Shown: in pieces, positions 15,953 through 28,200 of the stretch | Position numbering within the stretch: the first letter of the stretch is position 1 | Layout: each line of letters begins with the position of its first letter | IMG/VR virus record: IMGVR_UViG_3300022752_002570 | Span: 1-64,000 of that record | Length of the DNA: 64,000 nucleotides | Reading direction: 5' to 3' (one strand) | From: a virus | The notes under the pieces: generated by a model | Seen by the model: the letters and a program-made list of their open reading frames with translations, nothing else | What the model was told of the DNA's origin: nothing | Database searches by the model: none | Position numbers and translations under genes: made by a program

Positions 15953-17605
15953 TTATCTACCATATCTAAAAATTTTGCTTCTTGGGTAGACTTGACCTGT
16001 GCTAGGCCTATTTCCATAGTTTTGTACTGGTCCAACTTGTCCATTATCTGGACGTTTTTTTAGAAAGAACAAATATCTATTTGAACTTCCCTGTAATGAT
16101 GTATAGTCAGTAGGTCCTCCACCTGTATCTGTTATTTGACCTACTTTAGAATTGTCTTGAATATACTTTAATGCATCAGCCTGTTTTAGAGTTGGCCAGG
16201 TTTCAGCCAAACAGGCTATCACTCCGCATACTTGAGGACTGCTCATAGAAGTACCAGATTTTTTAGTTTGGTAATAAGAAGCACTTCTAGGATCATTTAC
16301 ATAGGTAACAATAGTAGAATTCACACTACTCATAATTAATCTACCAGGAGCATATACGTCTACTCTAGGACCACAGTTACTAAAATTAACTTTTGAATCG
16401 TTTACTAAACTGTTTATTGCGCCTACACAAATTACATTACTTGCAGCAGTAATCGTTCCTCGGAGATAATAATAAGTAGAACCTGAAACAAAATAATTAT
16501 TATAATCATCACTTGTACTTACATTATAATTTGCAATCTTAGTAAAAGTATTTCCCGCAGCTCCTACCACTATAACACCTGCATTGATCAAATCTTGCAA
16601 ATCCGCTTCAAAGGCTGAATTTCTTGTAGGAGCATAAGCATACGTACCATCATTGAAAATGCCATAACTAGATAGTTGTGCGCTGCTAAATGGACCTGTA
16701 TATACGGTGCCTTGATATCTAACATTGGTTATAGAAGATATAGTTACAGCAGATTCAATCCCGTAACTGTGATTTGTTATGGTAGGATTTTTAACTCCTG
16801 TTACAGGATTTATCTGTTTATTTTGATGCCATACTTTAATATACTGTAAAAAATATGAGGTGTAGGTAGGTGCAGAACCATATGGGTTAATATTAAAAAT
16901 ATTAGAATCTCTGGCCCAACCTTGCAAATTTCCTACAGCAGTTCCAGCAACGTGGCATCCATGATCGTTATCAGTCGTTCTATCAGAATACCCATCACCG
17001 TCATAGTCAGGATAGGTAGCATCTACGTAAGGAGTATACACATAGGTTCCAACGGCGCCACCAGTTACCTGAGGATTGTATGTGTACCAATTGAACTGAT
17101 TTACTCTTGATCCTCCTGTACCGTCCGGATTAACAGCAAATTCTGGGTGAGCAGGATTTATACTACCATCTACAATTACTACATCAACATGTTTTCCGCT
17201 GGCTGTTACATTAACAGTGCCAGATACACTTGTTACACCGTTGCTGCCCCAACCTGCTCTAGTTTGCCCTTCAACGCTTCTAAGGATAGCCCAGTTTCTA
17301 TGTGTATTATTAAGGGTATTACTTTTATTCCATGCTGTACTAGTTTGTGTCCATAACGGTCTAAATACCAATCCCTGTTCTTTGGCACTAAGTTCAACGG
17401 ATTGTACTCTATTATCTCTTCTAATTCTTTCTGCTTCTGAGTCTGTCAGTAGATATGTAGTATTACGACTTATAGGTTGACGTTCGTGAACAGGAATAGC
17501 CCGTCTAGGTATGTAAATTGGCCCTCCTTCATTTTCCATGTCCTCATAAAATCTATCTAAGTCATCGTGGCTATGAAGGGTAATTACATATTCTCTTTGT
17601 GACAT
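15953..17605 (-). CDS. Subtilisin-like serine protease (S8 family), virion-associated
   Basis: A 550-residue protein with the complete subtilase catalytic set: Asp146 in VVIVDGSINPAHPEF, His215 in DNDHGCHVAGT, oxyanion Asn352 in VVGAAGN and Ser453 in GTSMSSPQVCG. The first ~75 residues (YVITLHSHDDLDRFYEDM to RVQSVELSA) resemble an I9-type propeptide that would be cut off on maturation. No signal peptide. It lies between fibre genes, so it probably acts in the virion: processing fibre proteins, or degrading surface protein of the host. Such proteases are unusual in classical T4 but make sense next to a collagen-like fibre. Confidence 0.88.
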   Translation of the reverse strand: MSQREYVITLHSHDDLDRFYEDMENEGGPIYIPRRAIPVHERQPISRNTTYLLTDSEAERIRRDNRVQSVELSAKEQGLVFRPLWTQTSTAWNKSNTLNNTHRNWAILRSVEGQTRAGWGSNGVTSVSGTVNVTASGKHVDVVIVDGSINPAHPEFAVNPDGTGGSRVNQFNWYTYNPQVTGGAVGTYVYTPYVDATYPDYDGDGYSDRTTDNDHGCHVAGTAVGNLQGWARDSNIFNINPYGSAPTYTSYFLQYIKVWHQNKQINPVTGVKNPTITNHSYGIESAVTISSITNVRYQGTVYTGPFSSAQLSSYGIFNDGTYAYAPTRNSAFEADLQDLINAGVIVVGAAGNTFTKIANYNVSTSDDYNNYFVSGSTYYYLRGTITAASNVICVGAINSLVNDSKVNFSNCGPRVDVYAPGRLIMSSVNSTIVTYVNDPRSASYYQTKKSGTSMSSPQVCGVIACLAETWPTLKQADALKYIQDNSKVGQITDTGGGPTDYTSLQGSSNRYLFFLKKRPDNGQVGPVQNYGNRPSTGQVYPRSKIFRYGR

Positions 17606-19201
17606 TTAGGCTTCCAGTTGAAGTAATACTAAAGAAACACTTACTGTGCTCGCACCTGAATGTTTATTCGTTACTTGAAGATAGACTGTGCTAGTAGTAG
17701 GTGCATCGTTATTAAATCCTACAACACCAGGAGTGATTAATTGCGTTAAAGATCCTGCTGTAGTTATTACCTCTGCAAGTATACCTGCTCCAGGGAGTGG
17801 ATCATTACCCTCTGCTCTAGTTAGATCATTAGATCTACTAGTACTATCTGAATAAATTCTTACCCAAGCAGGGACAGATGTGCTGACTTTTGATAATACA
17901 TATGATCTATATCCTACAACATGTGTGGTAGCACTAAACCCTACTGCTAGCGAATTAGTTACAGTCGTGGAGGTGGTCCTTAAGCCTAGGCTTGTTCCAC
18001 CTCCACCGCTGACAATTGTTGTCCAAGTTGAATCATAATTAGTATTACTTGCTTTGACTAGAGCCTGTCCGGTCGTGCCACCTTCTCTTATACCCGGACC
18101 TGTTGGCCCAGACGGTCCTTGAGGTCCAATAGCGCCTGTAGGGCCAATAGCGCCTGTAGGCCCTGTAATCCCTCCAGGCCCAGTTGGCCCAGTCGGCCCA
18201 GTTGGTCCAGTGGGGCCGCTTGGTCCTCCGCTTGGTCCAGTAGGTCCTTCTGGTCCTGTAGGTCCAGTTACACCAGGATCTCCTTGAAAGCCTCTAGGTC
18301 CTTGTGGTCCTTGTGGTCCCTTAGGTCCCTGCGGTCCGCTTGGTCCTCCGCTTGGTCCCGTTGGGCCTACAGGTCCCTGCGGTCCCTGCGGTCCCTCTGG
18401 ATCTCCTTTATCACCCGTTGGCTGAAAAATAAATGCTAAGTCTTGATTTAAACTTGGAAGAGCCCCACTAAGATACGTTACAGGAACCTCTAAATGATTA
18501 CTCTGATTAGTGACTGTTCCTATTACTTTAAAAATGTTTGTCGTAACTGTACTAGTACTTTGAGTATTGTTTATATATAATATACCCTTGCTAGAATCTG
18601 ATGTACTATCGTCCCAACTTAATACCCAATTTGTCTGATTATGCCCTAGAGCGTCAATTTTTGAAATTACTAAAATTGTTGCAGAGGTAATATTACCAGA
18701 ATTATATCTTACATTACCATTACCCGGATTTGATAAAGTAGTTAACACACTAAAATTATAGTAAACACCAGACCTCGGTCCACTTGGGCCTGTGATTCCT
18801 GTAGGACCGGTCGGGCCTTGTGGTCCAGAAGGTCCTTGCGGGCCTCCTGGTGGTCCTGTTATACCTGCTGGTCCGGTTGGTCCTGTTACGCCTACACCAG
18901 TTGGTCCTGTTATACCTGCTGGTCCGGTTGGGCCAGTTGGTCCACTAGGTCCTCCACTTGGACCTGTTGGTCCTAATGCGCCAGTTGGTCCTGTGACTCC
19001 TGCTGGTCCACTGGGACCGGTTGGTCCGCTTACACCTGTAGGACCCACCGTCCCTACATAGCCTAATCCTGCAACAGCACTAAGAATTTGGTTCTTAATC
19101 GTATTGTATGTTACTCTCCGTGTCAACTGATTATCCACAACTATAAAAGTTGTAGATGTAGTTGCTGTAGATAAAATATTCAGTTGTGCAACGTTAGGCA
19201 T
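17606..19201 (-). CDS. Collagen-like tail fibre protein
   Basis: A 531-residue protein with an N-terminal head ([20 protein letters not shown]; residues 1-50), a first Gly-x-y collagen block (about 53-145), a globular domain of ~115 residues, a second Gly-x-y block (about 262-370) and a C-terminal beta domain of ~160 residues. Gly-Pro-Thr, Gly-Pro-Ser and Gly-Pro-Gln triplets dominate. Phage collagen-like blocks form rigid triple-helical rods in trimeric fibres. The gene is flanked by the subtilase and the giant baseplate protein. The repeats could recombine and change rod length. Confidence 0.85.
   Translation of the reverse strand: MPNVAQLNILSTATTSTTFIVVDNQLTRRVTYNTIKNQILSAVAGLGYVGTVGPTGVSGPTGPSGPAGVTGPTGALGPTGPSGGPSGPTGPTGPAGITGPTGVGVTGPTGPAGITGPPGGPQGPSGPQGPTGPTGITGPSGPRSGVYYNFSVLTTLSNPGNGNVRYNSGNITSATILVISKIDALGHNQTNWVLSWDDSTSDSSKGILYINNTQSTSTVTTNIFKVIGTVTNQSNHLEVPVTYLSGALPSLNQDLAFIFQPTGDKGDPEGPQGPQGPVGPTGPSGGPSGPQGPKGPQGPQGPRGFQGDPGVTGPTGPEGPTGPSGGPSGPTGPTGPTGPTGPGGITGPTGAIGPTGAIGPQGPSGPTGPGIREGGTTGQALVKASNTNYDSTWTTIVSGGGGTSLGLRTTSTTVTNSLAVGFSATTHVVGYRSYVLSKVSTSVPAWVRIYSDSTSRSNDLTRAEGNDPLPGAGILAEVITTAGSLTQLITPGVVGFNNDAPTTSTVYLQVTNKHSGASTVSVSLVLLQLEA
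18092..18418 (-). repeat. Second Gly-x-y repeat block of the collagen-like fibre
   Basis: DNA here is a 9-base-periodic series of triplet repeats (GGTCC/GGACC cores on the plus strand) encoding [11 protein letters not shown]-type tripeptides. It gives open frames on the opposite strand that are not genes. Copy-number variation between related phages would be expected. Confidence 0.8.
18767..19045 (-). repeat. First Gly-x-y repeat block of the collagen-like fibre
   Basis: Encodes about 93 residues of Gly-x-y triplets ([13 protein letters not shown] type). The repeat unit TTATACCTGCTGGTCCGGTT on the plus strand occurs twice nearly in full (around 18859-18885 and 18911-18935), showing internal duplication. 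Confidence 0.75.
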
Positions 19202-19204
19202 ACC

Positions 19205-22200
19205 TTATAATCCTTGTAATAAATCACCATCATCTTCTGTCAATGGGGCGTTAGTTTCATCTGTAAGTTCTAAATTGCCTCCATAGTAGTAAGAACTTGG
19301 TAACTGTGCAGGACCTTTACGTAAGAATTTGGCCTGTGTGCTTGTGCTTACTAGTATAGAAGCAGTTGAAATATCCCATACTCTGCCTTTACGTTGAATA
19401 ACAGTAATTTGAGTTCCTGGAACAATTTCTTCGCTAATATTTAACAATAATGTCTGGCTTGTGTCAACTTCAATGGTATATTCAGGCGGTAAAACATCGT
19501 AACTACTAGTTGTTTCATTATTGTAATATACGCTAGAGGTTGTATCATATGCTCGTTCATTATAGTGTAACTTAAGTTCTGTTTTTCTTAATTTTCTACC
19601 ACCATAATATACATCTACTTGATCTACATATGCAGGTACATACCCATGGGTACTTGTGGTTAATAGACTAATACCACTTCCTGCATGTGTTGTAGTGTTT
19701 ATACTAAATGAACTAGTATTGGTAACTGTGCTGATATTATACAACGTTAAGTATGTAGTTGGAATATTTTGAATGTTTACTGTCTCTTCTGTATAAACAT
19801 TCTGCTTAACACTTTGATCAAATACCAACGTGCCTTCTGCAGAATACCACGGAGTTCCAGTTCCAAAGGTTCCTCTCCTTAGTTGTGTTAGTTCATTACC
19901 GTTCTTAACAAAGTATTCAATTCTTTCACCGTCTATAAAGACTACACCCGGAATATTTTTGCTAGGATTGGGACTAAACAGCATACTTCCATCTTCAACA
20001 TGAATACTGTCATCATAATAGTTTAATGGATGTGCAAGTTTTGTACTAAAGAAATTTGAAACTCTCCTGAATGACTGTCTATCAAAAATATCCTTGAATA
20101 ACCTATAGGCAATAACAGTGTTATCATAATTTGCTGGATTAACTGAAACAATCACTACCTTTGAACCAGTAGTCATCGGAACATCATTACCTATGACAAT
20201 TGTTTGTAGATCTGGCTTTACATAAAAATCGTAGCCTGCAATCAATGCCTTATCATTTGCTGTAACCCAAATATAATTTTCATTTATAACAGGCATATCT
20301 AATGTATACTCATTATTGTGCGTACGATCAAATCTTTCTGTTCTTAGTCCCATTCCGTCATGATCTGTGAAACTTGTTACCTTAATAGCACCACTAGTAA
20401 CAGCATTTTTCAAATATAAAATTCTATTAATGATAACATAATCATAATCTGTTAGATCCATAATTGCAATGACATCATTAAAAGCAACTACATTTTGTAT
20501 TATTGTAATAGTCTCTGTGGCAGCATTTACAACAAAATCGAATCCAGGACGAATCTCGTATCCATTAACATACACCTTGACATTTTGGTTGTTATATGCA
20601 GCACCAGACTTGTTATTATTAATATCAAAGGTTAATTGATTACCTGTAATTTTATAATAACTGGTATCAGGAGGTAACAATCTTGTTCTAGGTGAATAAG
20701 GATTTCCTGTAAGTTTTTCAACTATGACCTGTGTACTGATAGGTTCTAAGTTGAAAGGAACAGGATCTAATGGTATGCTTACAGTTGATGTAGAAATATT
20801 GTAATAAGTTTCTTTAATTCTATTAAAGGTATCAATACGATTTCTAAAGAACCAAGCAGTAACTTCGTTCCTTCCGGCAGCAATTTCGTTTACAGTAATC
20901 TTAGCTCGTTTGTTTACATTGCCGACTGGTTCTAAAACATAGCCAAGTCCAGTTCCTACAGAATAAGGACCTATTTGCTGATTTCCATTTAATTGTACAA
21001 AAACACTTCCCACCCCGTTAAAGGGCATATCACTTATCAATGTAGCGGTTTGTGTAGAAGTTGAATTCACATAGACATATTGGCTATCTAATCCAGTATC
21101 TGAACTTGCCGTTACATATGAATATCCAATTCTACCGCCAACTGTCTGTGCTCCAATGGTAATTCTATTACCTTCTAGAAAATAAACCTGATTGTCTAAA
21201 TCAAAAGGTAATGGATAGTTGTCTACTCTGGAAAGTGGTTTACCGTTAAAAGTTACAATTAGTCCTGCCGGTATTTCATCAGTCACCAATTGAAGAGTAG
21301 CAGTTGTTTCCTGACCTGCGATGTTATAGATTACTCCATTAAACATTATAGGACTAATTCTTTCTGGCCTTGTATACACAGTGATAGACAAACTATCTTT
21401 AGTGTCGCCGGGAACAAATTCTTCAGGTGCATAACTTCTAAATGGATTGATTAAACCGTCTGGATTAAAAGACGCATTAATTTGAGTGCTCTCAGCAGAT
21501 ACTTTAATATTTGCTTCAACTGATTCTAAAGTGTTATTGCCATCTACAATAGTTTGCACCCAGTAATCTAAACCTACCTGATCTGCGTGTCTATACAAGT
21601 ATCTTAGATAATATCTGTCAATAGCGTCGGCATAGTTTGATGCAGTAGAACCAGGAACATTTGTGGTTAGTTTATAACCATAATATTGTCCAACTGGCTT
21701 AATCCAGCCCCCTCCTTGAACAATATTATCTGTAGCAGTTGTGCCCAATGCAGATGTTTTTATACCATTGGTATACTGTCCACCGTCTAAGTTTACAGTC
21801 AATTGGTCTGGACTTAAATTATATTTCCAAAAATCTATATCTGTGTTTCCAAGAATAGTTACCGTTGCTGTTGTACGAACACTAGGATTCAGACCTGAAA
21901 TATTAACTATTGCTCGTTGAACTGTTCCTGAACTAGATGCAATATACCAAGATGGAGATCCTGAACTAAACGAAACTGTGGCTGTGGCTATCTGTGAATA
22001 AAGAGCATATGTGAAAATTTGTAAAGTCGACGTACCTGTTGAACTCTGTACTACCTTGTCAAGCACAGATGTTATGCTTGAAATAGTTGATAAAATGCTG
22101 AGAACACGGGCTGTTGCAGGTGTGCTTAACTGTGTAGTTGTTGAACTCAGTACCTGTGTTGCTGTAGTATAGAACTTATTATTTGTTGTAGTTGAAACAA

Positions 22201-25200
22201 CATATTGTCCATTATACCCTCCTGTTATAATTCCATTTATTAACACAACATCGCCTACTTTAATATCACCTCTAAATTGTTTCTTAGTTGTAAATTCAAT
22301 TAAAGATCCTATTGAGGTATCAGTAGATAACACGGTTTTTAAATCGTATACAGGACTACTAATTGTAATTACGTTAGTAGAAGAATCAATTTCAGTAACA
22401 ATAGTCTCAGGTCTAATCTTAATTGTACTGGTATTTCCGATAATAATACTTTGACCAGTTGTTATACCTGTAGTGGTATTAACAGTAATTGTAGTTGCAG
22501 TTGTATCAATGTCCTGCAATAATTTAACAGTTACCAATTCACTTACAATATCATCCCAAGGTGCAGAGTCATATGTAGTAGTTCCCCAAGGAGCAGTTTG
22601 ATCAAACATCATACCTTCATAAGTTGTTAATGGATAATCTAAACCTGATACTAGATCTGTTAGATTATCTGCTAACATTCCCGGAGTAGGACTATAATAT
22701 TGTTCAATCCTGTCTACTGCATTGAACAATTTAATATTTTTCTTGTAAATAACTTTAAATGTTTGACCTGCTAATGGCACAGATTTAAGAAGTGTTAATC
22801 TTGTAAATTCCTTAGTATATAGACCTTCATAATCTTCTTTATAGTATTCTAGTTTATAATCTGTTGCAAATACAAGTTTACCATCTATAGTTGGCGTAAT
22901 TGTAGATTTATCGGGATTTGCCAACCATGTTAATACAAAACTATTTTGTTCACCTGTGCAATCAAACTTATCTGTAACATAGGTATCGGTGATTTCTACT
23001 CCCTTGCTTATACGATCAAATCGTAAACCTATCTTATTCTTACGAATTGTATCGTTGTCCATAACGACAGATAGAGCAGCGGGAATTACTCCTGCGCCGC
23101 CACCCGTTAATTGTGCCACAGGTGCGAATACATATCCAGATCCAGGATTAGTTACAATAACCTTGTAAACTTTTCCTGCCCTTATAAATGCTTCTGCGGT
23201 TGCCCCTGTACCATAATCACCGTTTACAGTTATTAATTCAACAACAGGTCTTTGAGTATAATTTTGTCCACCATCCGCTACAAGTATTTCCTTAACATAG
23301 TAAGTATAATTGTCTGTCCAATATTTCCAAGGATAAACATTTGTTAATGTGTTTGTCAATGTAAACACTGTGGCAGAAGTAGTACTTAATATAGTAATAG
23401 GTTTGTATTCGTTCAGTGTTTGATCATACACAGTAGGCAAGTCAAAATCAGTTATGTTTCCGTCATAAAATTCTATTGTGTTGTACTTAGAATTATAATT
23501 TCTAATTTTGGTATGATAAGGCTTAATTTCTTTTATATAATCTTCAAAATATTGTTCATTATCTAACTTGTAAACTGGTCGCTGGTCTAATACTCCAAGA
23601 TCAGTAACTACATTTACAAAAGAAGTTTTGAATGCCCAATCTAACAATTTTTGTTCTGTGAGAGCGTATCTCACAGCCACAAAAAATAACAAATTCCAAT
23701 TAACTTTAAGATCGCCAACAAAAAGATCATTTTTTAAGGCTGTTAAAATGTTACGTAATTCAATAGTATTTGATTGATCATATAAATTGTCTGCAAGTCC
23801 TGCTTCATCATAATTGTCAGCGGCCTCTGCATCGTTCCATACTTTATCTAATATTTTAATAGTACCATCTTGTACATAAACTGAATTGAAATACTTTGTG
23901 AAGTTTCCGTTGTCGCTTACCTTTTCAACAATTACGTATTTTCCGTTACCATTGTTATTAATTTTTATATAAGTTCCGTCAGTGGTATCGTTATATAAGG
24001 CAATGTCACTAGGAATACCTACAACATAGGAAAATATCTTATATTGATTGTAGTTACTAGCAGACCAATCTATATAATCCCAATAATCTTCTGTTCTAAA
24101 TTTTTGTGTAGAAACCTTAAACCAGGTTTCGGATGCATTGTTATATTCGTGAACAGTCCACCTGCCTCCGTCATCTGGGTTGCTGGTTAAAATTGCAGTA
24201 AATGGTCTCACTTCTAATAACGGAGCCGTAGCATATTCAGTTCCTGCGTTTGTGATATCCACACGAATTATCTTACCAGACTCGTCTAAAACAGAAACTA
24301 GTTCTGCACTTGTATTAGTATCTTTAATGGTTACTACTGGTGCAAATATATATCCCTTACCGCTATCAATAACATTTACATTATCTATCTTTCCATTATT
24401 GACTGTACATGAAATAACTGCCTGTCTAATATTGGATGTATCTATACTGTCTAACTCTAGAATAGAATCTATGAGAATGTCATATCTCCCTTCAGACTCT
24501 GAAGGAATTTCATCTTTAAGAAGAAGTGTATCTAGTTCATACTTGCCTACTATCTGTTCTTTGCTTAATACATCATTTGAGAATACAACTATATTTCTAA
24601 GGGCTTCTACTCTGTCCTTAAATAATGTCTGCTGCGGTCTGATTCCTAAACCGTATCTATTTCTAAAAGATAAAATAGGATCAGGAACAGGATTACCAGA
24701 AGTATCTTCTCCTAGTAAACTATCAAATAATTTCTTTTCTAATAAGGCATTAGGTACGCTATTTTGATTGCCTTCATTTAACAATAACCACTCTGTGTGC
24801 CTTGGAATAGGATTGTCATAGGTAAAGGACATGTTGGCACTTATTCTATTATCAACCAATAAAGGCTGTACATTTGTAAATGCCACAGAACTAGAACTTA
24901 ATACTTGAACAAATTTAACACCATTGGCCTGCGGATCTGCGATTAGATTAGCGACTTGATAAGAACTTAATCTTCTATTCTTAACATCTGGTAATAAAAG
25001 TTTATTCTTTACCCAGAAATAATAAACATTTTCAAAACTACCTGTAACAGCATTGAATATCTGCTTAACGCTTACTACATCGTTAGCAGGATACTTTGGT
25101 TGACCACTTATACCGTTTGAGGTACCCTGATTAGTATCTGCCTGTGCAGCCCAGGCACTTGGTAAGAGATCTGAACGCACCCATTCGTAGATATCTATAG

Positions 25201-28200
25201 TAGCACCAGGAAATAATTTGCCCCAATTATTCTTCCTAAAGATATCATCGCCTTGTTCATACCAAATGTACTTTAAGGTGCTGAGATCCCACCATAGTTC
25301 ACCAACATGATCATCTAGCCAATTATTTTTATCATCAACAATATTACCTGGTCTACCTATAGAGTAGATGGCAGGATCTGAAGGTGACTTATACTTGATT
25401 TCTTGCTCCGCCAATCCAGAAATTTTGCCCTTTAAAGGATCTATAAGTTCAAGATATTCAGATACTTCCTCTTTGTAAGAATCAATAAGTGCTATTCTTT
25501 CAATACTCGAAATGTCTACTAAATCAGGCTGTTGATGCTTAACTGTCAATATTTCAGGCATATCAAAAACAAATGCCATGCTATTATCTGTTCCTGTAGA
25601 CAATTTATTAAATGGTGCACCAACATAAGAATATTTGTTTGTTGAAACTACATCAAATCCATATTTGCTACCTTCTTGTATGGCAGTATCAACTATTTCA
25701 TTTCCAGGAACAAAATAAGTTCCTAGTCTTTGATAAGCATAAACTGTTCCAGAATCTGGAATTAGATCCTTGAACTTGGTAGTTCCGCCATCGAATGTAG
25801 TGATACCAGATTTTGAATTTTCATCAAATTTAATTTCAATTGATCTATTTGTGCCTAAACCGCTAATTAATAATTTTGTTTCTGCTTTGTTTAATGATAG
25901 GCTATGCCCAAATCTTAAATCACTTCCGGCTATAGGGTTGTCTATGGTCTGTAGCAACGAGTAACGTCTATTCGTTCCTAATTGATAGACCTTAACACTT
26001 CCATAACTTGTATCAAGATTTCTATAATCCGGAGCACTAACTACAAGATATTTTCCTGTATAAGAAATAATTTGATCTTTACCAAAATTACCACTTGTAC
26101 CGTAAGGACTAAAAATAGTTTGGTTGTGATATATTCCGTTATTGATAAATCTAAATATCTGTACCAAACCTGATGAATTTTCGTCTTTGTAACCGGGAGC
26201 ACTGACTGATATATAAGTTCCTGTACTATTACCGCTTACCTTGTAACCCCATTGATCTCCAACCTTTAGTGCTACGCTAGATGTTGATAAAACATTTAGG
26301 CCTGACGCAAAAGCACCAATTTGTAATCCATTATTTTTTCTAATTCTGTAGGCAAATACATTGCCTGTTGTACCTGTACTAATATTTGTGCTTGTTGAAG
26401 AAATCACACTTGCAGTAGACCCTGTACTCATAGCAAAGGTAACTGATGTTGGATATACATAAAGTTGGTTACCAACACCCTCTGTGCCCGGAGCACTTAC
26501 AATCAATAAGGTCGATGCACTAGTCGTTGCTTCATTAATATATATTGAATGGCCAAATCTTACTTTGTTAGATGAGGTTGAGTATTGTCCTAAAGGATTT
26601 GTTAGTACAGCTTCAACTACTTCTGCATCATTATAAGGCCCTATGCTACTGATCTTTACCAATCCTTCATCATCAAAAATTCTTGTAGCACTAGTAAAAG
26701 TTCCGGCGGTAGAATATACAGTGCTAGTAGTAACACCTACTGTCATATTCCATGTGACTTCTTCCGGGCTAGCAATAAAGGCATTAGACCCTACCGCCTC
26801 TCCAGAGGATGAGGTAACTGTAGCAGAATTGCTAACAAGTATGTCTATAGAAAAAGTTACATTAGTAGGTCTAAATTCTAAACTAGATAGTCCTTTGACA
26901 TTACTTGCTCTAGGTGCTCCTATAATTAGATAATTTTTACCAACATCATAGGCCATTGCATAACCAAATTCTGTAGGCTTAGCAGGATTGCAGTATTGAA
27001 TATCGTAGGTGTTTAATGTATACTCAAACAGTTTAGTGATACTTTGATCTATCCTGTCATAGACCTTGACCCTTCCATAACTCTGAGTAGCGGTTGTATT
27101 AAAATTAGGAACCGCTACTAGGAATTTGTCAGTGTTGTCTGCTGCCCATATTGTGTATCCTAACTCCTGTGCAGAAGGACTGTCAACAGACCTTATGTAC
27201 TCAACAGGAAATTGATTGCTTTTTTCATAGACTTGCCATCTATTGTCTATCCCGCTATCAACCCATATAAGTTCACCTTCATCGAGATCGAATAACTGTT
27301 TTTTATTTCGTAGATCACTAAGTCTTGTAAATCTAGCAGATTCAAAAACAAATAAATTTCCATAGGCAAGCTGCTCTTGATTTTGAATACTGGTTAAACT
27401 TGACTGAACTGTAAACTGACTTAATTGAGGGACAGATTCAACAATATAAACTCCATTTACCTGTTCATTGAAATTTACAATAGAAACAATATCACCCACT
27501 GATAGATTGTGATGTAAATTAGTACTAAATGTAATATTAGCACCAGGAGCACTTACATATACACCTGTTACTTTGGCTTTATTTTTAGAATATCTATAAA
27601 CAGACCAATCTCCATTTTCTAAAAATCCTGTCCATATAGTCGATCTATTTTGTATCTGATTGTTCTTTGCTATATCTAGCAGACTATTTTTATTATATGC
27701 TGTAGCAGTAACATCATCTAATCTTACATAACCTGCTGTTGAAAGAATTATTCCTGTTTCATTATAGGTTCCGCCGGGACTATTTGGAGAATCTAAAAAT
27801 GTCCCTCCAGGTACAATTGTAGACTCTGGAGTGATCACTGGAAATACATTACTTGATGAATAGTCTTGTGGAGTCAATAGTAAATCATTAGGTGTTACAT
27901 AGTTTTCCAATGGACCGACATCTGTAGGAACCTGATCAGCAAACTTAACAAGATATGGATTTTCTAAAGTAGTACCTTCTGGGAGAGTAAATTCTATTTC
28001 ATCATAGTTACTGAATCCACCGTAATATCCTGTTCTAAATGCCCATTCTTCTGTAAATGTAACTTCGCCCTTATTAAGATATCTACTGGCCTTTGATAAT
28101 TTGTCAATGGCATTTTTTGTGCCTTTGTCTTTAATGAATCCTTGATAGAATTTATATTGACTGATAGGGTTTGTGAAAATATTATTGAAGTATGTTCTTG

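Noticed and set aside
18092-19061. CRISPR-like array or rightward Gly/Pro/Ser/Trp-rich genes in the repeat region
   Set aside because: The periodicity is 9 bases and follows Gly-x-y codons of the leftward collagen-like gene; there are no constant repeats with unique spacers. Rightward open frames are shadows of the repeats.
24180-24767. 195-codon rightward frame inside the giant gene
   Set aside because: It lies opposite the giant protein's coding strand, has no ribosome site or promoter and no recognisable motif; the giant gene's frame is intact across it.
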